Origin: Luteococcus sp038433135
Lineage (GTDB): Bacteria > Actinomycetota > Actinomycetes > Propionibacteriales > Propionibacteriaceae
Length of the DNA: 64,000 bases
Direction: 5' to 3'
Assembly (NCBI RefSeq): GCF_038433135.1
Contig: NZ_JBCDMV010000015.1
Location: 1-64,000, forward strand
Part shown: positions 58,765 through 64,000 of the stretch, piece by piece
How positions within the stretch are numbered: position 1 is the stretch's first letter
Layout: every line of letters begins with the position of its first letter
Position numbers and translations under genes: made by a program
Notes under the pieces: generated by a model
Seen by the model: only the letters and a program-made list of their open reading frames with translations
Databases searched by the model: none
What the model was told of the DNA's origin: nothing

Positions 58765-60486
58765 GTGTTGACTGACTTCGTGACGAAATCAACTTTGCCG
58801 ACAGATCTGCAGATCGCTCGCGCCGCGAAGCTGGACCCGATCGACGAGGTTGCCGCTCGCGCCGGAATCGACGCCAGCCGGGTGGAGCCGTACGGCAGCA
58901 GCGTGGCGAAGATCGGCCTGCAGGCCATCGTTGACCTTGCCCCCAACCCCGATGCGAAGTATGTGGTGATCACCGCGTTGACGCCGACGCCACTGGGGGA
59001 GGGCAAGACCACCACCGCCGTCGGTCTGGCCCAGGGCCTGGCCAAGCTGGGGCGCCGCTCGATGCTGGCGCTGCGCCAGCCGTCGCTGGGCCCCACCTTC
59101 GGAGTGAAGGGCGGGGCCGCCGGTGGCGGCTACTCGCAGGTGCTGCCGATGGAGACGCTGAACCTGCACCTCACCGGTGATTTCCACGCGATCACCACCG
59201 CGCACGACCTGCTGGCGGCGATGATCGACAACCACCTGTACCACGGCAACGAGCTGGGGATCGATCCGCACTCGATCAGCTGGCGTCGGGTGATCGACAT
59301 GAACGACCGCTCGCTGCGCAATGTGATCGTGGGGCTGGGCGCCCGGCTGGACGGGGTTCCCCGGCAGGCCGGCTTCGACATCACCGCGGCCAGCGAGGTG
59401 GGCGTCTGCCTGGCCCTGGCCACCAGCCTGCGGGATCTGCGGGAGCGGCTGGGCCGGATCGTGGTGGGTTACACCGTCGACGGCAAGCCGGTGACCGCCG
59501 AAGACCTGAAGGCGGCCGGTGCGATGACCGTGATCATGCGCGACGCAATCAAGCCCAACCTGATGCAGACCACGGAGAACACCCCGGTGCTGATCCACGC
59601 CGGGCCCTTCGGCAACATCGCCACCGGCAATTCGTCGGTGATCGCCGACCAGATCGGGATCAAGGCCGCCGACTACCTGCTGACCGAGGCCGGCTTCGGA
59701 GCCGACATGGGCGCGGAGCGCTTCTTCAACGTCAAGTGTCGGGTCTCCGGGCTGCGCCCCGACGCGGCGGTGCTGGTCACCACGGTGCGCGCGCTCAAGA
59801 CCCATTCCGGTCGGTTCACCGTCATCGCGGGCAAGCCGCTGCCGCCCGAGATGCTGGCCGACAATCCCGACGACGTCCGGGCCGGCGCGGACAACCTGCG
59901 CAAGCACATCGAGATCGTCCGCGGCTTCGGCGTCGCGCCGGTGGTGGCGATCAATGTCTTCCCCACCGACCACGAGGACGAGATTGCTGTGATCCGGGAG
60001 ATCGCCGAGCAGGCGGGTGCCCGGGTGGCCGCGTCCACCCACGTCGTCGACGGCGGCGCCGGCGCCGTTGAGCTGGCCCGGGTGCTGGAGGAGGCCTGCC
60101 AGGACCAGACCGACTTCCGCTACACCTACGAGTCGACCGATTCGCTGACCGACAAGATCACCAAGGTGGCCACCCGGGTCTATGGGGCCGACGGGGTGGA
60201 GGTGCTGCCCGCCGCCAGGAAGGAGCTGGCGCACTTCGAGGAGCTGGGGTACGGCCACTTCCCGGTGGTGATCGCCAAGACCCACCTGTCGATCTCGCAC
60301 GATCCCAAGCTCCGCGGCGCGCCGACGGGCTGGACGCTCCCGGTACGCGAGGTCCGGCTGGCCGCCGGAGCGGGTTATGTCTATGCGATCTGTGGCGAGA
60401 TGCGCACCATGCCCGGTCTGGGCAAGCACCCCGCGGCGGAGCGGATCGACATCGACGAGCACGGCCAGGTGGTGGGTCTGTTCTGA
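58765..60486 (+). CDS. fhs: formate-tetrahydrofolate ligase
   Basis: FTHFS (573 residues) makes 10-formyl-tetrahydrofolate from formate, THF and ATP, feeding one-carbon metabolism. The P-loop is 'TPLGEGKTTTAVGLAQGL' (near residue 75). 'PSLGPTFGVKGGAAGGGYSQ' and 'GNSSVIADQIG' are typical. GAGG at 58754-58757 best fits the GTG at 58765; TTG codons at 58762 and 58768 are alternatives. It converges on the GpsA-like gene across an inverted-repeat cluster. Confidence 0.95.
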   Translation: MLTDFVTKSTLPTDLQIARAAKLDPIDEVAARAGIDASRVEPYGSSVAKIGLQAIVDLAPNPDAKYVVITALTPTPLGEGKTTTAVGLAQGLAKLGRRSMLALRQPSLGPTFGVKGGAAGGGYSQVLPMETLNLHLTGDFHAITTAHDLLAAMIDNHLYHGNELGIDPHSISWRRVIDMNDRSLRNVIVGLGARLDGVPRQAGFDITAASEVGVCLALATSLRDLRERLGRIVVGYTVDGKPVTAEDLKAAGAMTVIMRDAIKPNLMQTTENTPVLIHAGPFGNIATGNSSVIADQIGIKAADYLLTEAGFGADMGAERFFNVKCRVSGLRPDAAVLVTTVRALKTHSGRFTVIAGKPLPPEMLADNPDDVRAGADNLRKHIEIVRGFGVAPVVAINVFPTDHEDEIAVIREIAEQAGARVAASTHVVDGGAGAVELARVLEEACQDQTDFRYTYESTDSLTDKITKVATRVYGADGVEVLPAARKELAHFEELGYGHFPVVIAKTHLSISHDPKLRGAPTGWTLPVREVRLAAGAGYVYAICGEMRTMPGLGKHPAAERIDIDEHGQVVGLF

Positions 60487-60509
60487 CGGCTCGAAGCCAG
60501 CCACGCTCC

Positions 60510-60596
60510 CCGAGCCTGTCCAGGGGTCTGTGAAGTGAGGCCTCGACGGGCTCGGCCATCGTGGTTGCGTGAGCCACGGCCCCGAGCCTGTCGAGG
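60510..60596. repeat. interspersed inverted repeat, copy C
   Basis: Three arms are present: CCGAGCCTGTCCAGG (60510-60524, one mismatch to the other copies), CCTCGACGGGCTCGG (60541-60555, one mismatch), and an exact CCGAGCCTGTCGAGG (60582-60596). They fill the gap between the convergent fhs and gpsA-like genes. Confidence 0.88.
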
Positions 60597-60609
60597 AGTC
60601 CTCAGGAAG

Positions 60610-61686
60610 TCAGCGACCGGCGCCGTCGGAACCGAAGAACTTCTTCCACGGCACGTCGACCGCCTTGTCCTCGCCGACCACCTCGTACAGGTGGCGCAGC
60701 AGCGGGAACTGCTCCGGCGGCACGACGCCGCGCTCGGTCAGCGCCTTGAGCGCCTGGCCGACGACGACGATGCAGGTGGCACCCTCCAGGGTGACGCCGG
60801 GCATCTTGGCCTTGGCCTCGCTGAAGGTCAGGCCAGTGCCCACCAGGGTTCCGACCTTCACATTGCGCCCGCCCATGCTGGTGACGAAGCAGTCACCGAT
60901 GCCGGCGATGCCCATCACGGTCTGCGGATCGCAGCCGAGCAGCTGCAGCCACTCCTGCATCTCGATGGAGGCCTGACCGAAGATCGCGGCCCCGTAGTTG
61001 TAGTTCACGTAGGGGGACTCGACCGCGTCCTCGGACTGCAGCTTCTGCAGCGTGCCGTGCATGAAGCCGGCTCCGAAGGCATAGCAGTTCTTGGTGGCGG
61101 CCATCAGCTCGATGCCCTTGAAATCGGTGTTCAGCCAGACGTGGTAGTAGTCGGTCTCGAAGAGTTCGCGCCACATCTCCAGGGTCTTCATGTCGTCACC
61201 GGTGAAGGTGACGCAGGTGTGCCGGTGCACGGCCACCTCGCCCGCGATCGAGGGGCCGGCGATCGCCGACCAGGTGACCTGCTTGCGCAGTTCCTCGGGA
61301 ACCTGATTGGCCAGGACATTCGGCAGGATCTCGAAATTGCCCTCGTCGTCGGCGCGCAGGCCCTTGGCCAGTGCCATCACGTGCATACCGGGGCGCAGCA
61401 GTCCGGCCAGCTGCTCACCGGCCCACTCGACGCCGAAGGAGTTCACGCCGCTCATCACCAGGTCGACGCCGTCGAAGGCCTTGGCGGCGTCCTCTAGCTG
61501 GTAGGCCTCGGTGCCCTCGGGCACCTTCAGCCCCAGATTGGGGTGGATGCCAGTCTGCTGGATGGATTCGATGATCTCGCGGTCCAGGTGGGTGCCAACC
61601 AGACGGACCGTGTGGCCGTTGTCAGTGAAGGGGGTGGCCAACGCGGTGGCCATGATGCCCGAGCCGAGCACGACGAGTGTCGCCAT
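60610..61686 (-). CDS. NAD(P)-dependent glycerol-3-phosphate dehydrogenase family protein
   Basis: This 358-residue protein has an N-terminal Rossmann motif 'VVLGSGIMATALA' (residues 5-17) and GpsA landmarks 'ALAKGLRAD', 'AIAGPSIAGEVA' and 'ATKNCYAFGAGF', the last with the catalytic Lys. It probably reduces dihydroxyacetone phosphate to glycerol-3-phosphate for lipid synthesis. It is a divergent member: the usual 'KNVxAIxxG' is altered. A second gpsA may exist elsewhere. The ATG follows GAAAGGAAC. Confidence 0.8.
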   Translation of the reverse strand: MATLVVLGSGIMATALATPFTDNGHTVRLVGTHLDREIIESIQQTGIHPNLGLKVPEGTEAYQLEDAAKAFDGVDLVMSGVNSFGVEWAGEQLAGLLRPGMHVMALAKGLRADDEGNFEILPNVLANQVPEELRKQVTWSAIAGPSIAGEVAVHRHTCVTFTGDDMKTLEMWRELFETDYYHVWLNTDFKGIELMAATKNCYAFGAGFMHGTLQKLQSEDAVESPYVNYNYGAAIFGQASIEMQEWLQLLGCDPQTVMGIAGIGDCFVTSMGGRNVKVGTLVGTGLTFSEAKAKMPGVTLEGATCIVVVGQALKALTERGVVPPEQFPLLRHLYEVVGEDKAVDVPWKKFFGSDGAGR

Positions 61687-61743
61687 GGGGAGTTCCTTTC
61701 GAAGCGGACGGAATCCCGACGACCGACCGATCGGTGCCGGGGC

Positions 61744-61784
61744 TGGGCGCCAGCGCCCAACGGGTCCTTACGGATTCCACGCTA
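61744..61784 (-). promoter_or_regulatory. gpsA-like promoter region
   Basis: On the minus strand TAGCGT (61779-61784) is a -10 candidate about 95 bp before the start. A hairpin TGGGCGC-CA-GCGCCCA (61744-61759) lies in the leader. Confidence 0.4.
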
Positions 61785-61886
61785 GTCGTTGCTGCCCGCG
61801 CGTGACAGGCGGATGACGCCGACTTCGCACCGGTTGCGTGAATTTCTCCGGTCTATTGCGTCCTCGGCGGTGCGGTACCGGCGGGG

Positions 61887-61965
61887 GCTGCAATTCTGGC
61901 GGGCCTGGCGGATCCCAAGGATTGTTGAACGTGCAGGACTGCGATCTTCCCGCCAGAATTGCAGC
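61887..61965. repeat. perfect 17-bp inverted repeat
   Basis: GCTGCAATTCTGGCGGG (61887-61903) and its exact complement (61949-61965) enclose 45 bases in the gap between the divergent gpsA-like and oligopeptidase genes. The AATT core stands out in this GC-rich DNA. It is unlike the other repeat family. Confidence 0.85.
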
Positions 61966-61999
61966 TTGTGGGTGCGGCATGGCCCGAGCGCCCAGCGCC

Positions 62000-62015
62000 T
62001 ATGGTGGAAGACATG
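62000..62015 (+). promoter_or_regulatory. leaderless-type promoter of the oligopeptidase gene
   Basis: TATGGT (62000-62005), seven bases, then ATG at 62013, with no ribosome-binding site. Confidence 0.6.
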
Positions 62016-64000
62016 ACGAATCACCCAGTCACCGCCACCGACGACCTCGTCGAGGACCTCCATGGGCACCGGATTGCCGATCCCTACCGCTGGCTGGAGG
62101 ACGTCGACTCCGAACGCACCCGGGCCTGGGTGGCCGAGCAGCGCGCCTTCGCGGCGCAACAGTTGTCGGCGCTGCCCCACCGGGCCTTCTTTGACGACGT
62201 GATGGCGAAGGTCACCTCGCGGCCGCGCTGGTCCACCCCGTGGTGCTCCAAGGGGCTCTACTTCCAGGAACGGCACGACGGGGTACGCAACCAGCCGGTG
62301 CTGCACGTCGCCGACAGCCTCGAGGAGTTGCAGGCGGGCGGCCGGCCGCTGGTGGACCCCAACCTGTGGAGTGCCGACGGCAGCTCCTCGCTGGCCTTCA
62401 TCACCGTCAACCCGCAGGCCAGCCTGATCGCCGTCGGACGCAGCGACGCCGGCTCGGACTGGACCCGGATCAGCATCATCGCCCCCGACGGCACCGCTGT
62501 TGACGACGTCGAGACCATCACCAAGTTCAGCCAAGCGCTCTGGCTGCCCGACGGGCAATCCTATGTCTACAAGGCCTTTCCCGGCGCCGGTCGGGCCGAG
62601 GGCACCGAGACGCGGGCCCTGCCGGGCTGCCGGCTCATGGTGCACCGAATCGGCGACGACCCGTCGCAGGACGTCACCTTTGCCGATTTCGAGCTGGACC
62701 CGCAGGTGCTGCCCTGGCCGGAGCTCAGCGACGACGACCGCTGGCTGGTGGCGCACCTGGCCACCGGCACCGAACGATCCAACCGGATCTGGCTCTACCC
62801 CGTCCGGGAGCAGGCAGGCCGTAGCGTGGTGGATGCCGAACCGGTCGAGCTGATCGACAAGGCCCGCGCTGCCTGGCACTACCTGGGCACCCACGACGGC
62901 GAACTGCTCTTCCACACCGACGACGACGCGCCGCAGGGCCGGGTGGTGGCGCTGCGCCAGGACGAGTGGACGCTGCGCGAGGTGGTGGCCGAGGGGGCCG
63001 CCGTGATCGATGTGGCGGCCTTGGCCGCAGAGAACCTGCTGGTGCAGACCCTGGAGGATGCCCAGACGGTGTTGCGCCGCTGGTCCTTGGGTGATGCCGA
63101 GAACCCGGGGGCGATGCTGGGCCGCGTGGAGCTTCCCGACGGGGTGTTGGACCAGATCCACGCCCGCGCCACCAGCGACGAGGTCTTCCTGGGACTCAGC
63201 ACCCTGACCGAAGCGGTGGACTCCTGGCGGCTCGACGCCGCGACCGGCGTGGTGACCCAGCTCCCGGGGCCGCAGACCGATTGGCAGGCGCCGCGGTATC
63301 GCACCGAGCGTTGTCGTACCACCAGCGCGGACGGCACCCAGGTGCCCTACTTCCTGATCGTCCCCGAGGCAGTGGACCTGGCGGAGGCCCGGCCCACGAT
63401 GCTCTACGGCTATGGCGGCTTCGACAGTCCGGTGCTGGCCAACCACCGCGCCACCTGGCCAGGCTGGCTGGCCGCCGGGGGAGTGCTGGTGATCGCCAAC
63501 CTGCGCGGCGGCGGCGAATTCGGCCGCGATTGGTACGAGGACGGGATCAAGGCCAACAAGCAGCACGTCTTCGACGACGTGATCGCCGTGGCCGAACAGC
63601 TGGTGGCCGACGGCGTCACCACGCCGGCGCAACTGGCGATCCACGGCAAGAGCAATGGCGGCCTGCTGGTCGGCGCCGCGATCACCCAGCGGCCGGACCT
63701 GTTCGCCGTCGCCCTGCCGCACGTCGGGGTGCTGGATGCGCTGCGATTCCACAAGTTCACCATCGGCAAGGCCTGGGTCAGCGACTATGGCAATCCCGAC
63801 GAGAAGCAGGACTTCGAACGGATCCTTGGCTGGTCGCCGCTGCACAACATCACGCCCGGCACCCGCTACCCGGCAACCCTGGTGCTGACCAGCGACCACG
63901 ACGACCGGGTGGTGCCCGCCCACTCCTACAAGTTCACTGCCGCGCTGCAGGCCGCCCAGGTGGGCGAGGAGCCTGTCGTCGCCCGGATCGAGCCGGCCAC
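62013..64000 (+). CDS. prolyl oligopeptidase family serine peptidase (3' end cut off)
   Basis: The frame is open from ATG 62013 to the window end (662 complete codons), so the C-terminus is missing. The N-terminal half is the seven-blade propeller ('IADPYRWLEDVDSERTRAWV' near the start). The catalytic domain has Ser547 in 'HGKSNGGLLVGAA' and the Asp in 'TSDHDDRVVPAHSYKF'. The catalytic His would lie past 64000. S9A enzymes cut short peptides after proline. There is no signal peptide, so it is cytoplasmic. The oxyanion-loop 'LRGGGEFGRDWYEDG' is normal. Confidence 0.92.
   Translation, partial: MTNHPVTATDDLVEDLHGHRIADPYRWLEDVDSERTRAWVAEQRAFAAQQLSALPHRAFFDDVMAKVTSRPRWSTPWCSKGLYFQERHDGVRNQPVLHVADSLEELQAGGRPLVDPNLWSADGSSSLAFITVNPQASLIAVGRSDAGSDWTRISIIAPDGTAVDDVETITKFSQALWLPDGQSYVYKAFPGAGRAEGTETRALPGCRLMVHRIGDDPSQDVTFADFELDPQVLPWPELSDDDRWLVAHLATGTERSNRIWLYPVREQAGRSVVDAEPVELIDKARAAWHYLGTHDGELLFHTDDDAPQGRVVALRQDEWTLREVVAEGAAVIDVAALAAENLLVQTLEDAQTVLRRWSLGDAENPGAMLGRVELPDGVLDQIHARATSDEVFLGLSTLTEAVDSWRLDAATGVVTQLPGPQTDWQAPRYRTERCRTTSADGTQVPYFLIVPEAVDLAEARPTMLYGYGGFDSPVLANHRATWPGWLAAGGVLVIANLRGGGEFGRDWYEDGIKANKQHVFDDVIAVAEQLVADGVTTPAQLAIHGKSNGGLLVGAAITQRPDLFAVALPHVGVLDALRFHKFTIGKAWVSDYGNPDEKQDFERILGWSPLHNITPGTRYPATLVLTSDHDDRVVPAHSYKFTAALQAAQVGEEPVVARIEPA

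Overview
The window is high-GC DNA from an actinobacterium, probably in or near Propionibacteriales. The evidence is the actinobacterial order of the had, tRNA-Trp, secE, nusG, rplK, rplA, rplJ, rplL, rpoB, rpoC, str, S10 and spc genes, a four-cysteine (zinc) type S14, frequent GTG/TTG starts, many start-stop overlaps, GC-rich terminators with short loops, and -10 boxes of the TAnnnT type lying 6-9 nt from start codons (leaderless-type promoters). The genus cannot be fixed from the sequence alone.

Layout. 1-2.4 kb: a G/C homopolymer at the very end, which looks like a contig edge, then a secreted beta-propeller/phytase-like esterase on the minus strand. 2.5-8.7 kb: two MaoC-type dehydratases (HadA/HadB-like), murB, a WecG/TagA glycosyltransferase, tRNA-Trp, secE, nusG, rplK and rplA. 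8.9-9.7 kb: an NlpC/P60 endopeptidase on the minus strand. 10-25 kb: rplJ-rplL behind an attenuator leader, rpoB-rpoC, a MOSC protein, then rpsL-rpsG-fusA-tuf. 25-35 kb: an island of housekeeping and accessory genes: a LysM protein, treY, a DUF4112 protein, the head-to-head glnS/gltX pair, and a DEDDh exonuclease with a cNMP/CBS/DUF294 protein. 35-40.5 kb: S10 operon, rpsJ to rpsQ, closed by a strong terminator. 40.7-43.8 kb: a secreted multidomain glycosidase-like gene between the S10 and spc operons. 44-48.5 kb: spc operon, rplN to rplO. 48.7-54.4 kb: a five-gene peptide/nickel-type ABC importer on the minus strand, between rplO and secY. 54.7-64 kb: secY-adk-map, a CapA-like lipoprotein, fhs, a GpsA-like dehydrogenase, and a prolyl oligopeptidase cut by the window end.

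How it works together. Most of the window makes the core expression machinery: RNA polymerase, NusG, elongation factors, ribosomal proteins, the SecYE channel, Adk and Map. Operon boundaries are marked by perfect or near-perfect GC-rich hairpins. Accessory genes sit at these boundaries. Three copies of one inverted-repeat element (core CCTCGACAGGCTCGG and its complement) each lie between a convergent gene pair. No CRISPR array, rRNA operon, prophage, transposase or obvious defence cassette is visible. The least explained items are the glycosidase-like gene between S10 and spc, the interspersed repeat family, the cNMP/CBS/DUF294-exonuclease pair, and several operator-like palindromes next to promoters.
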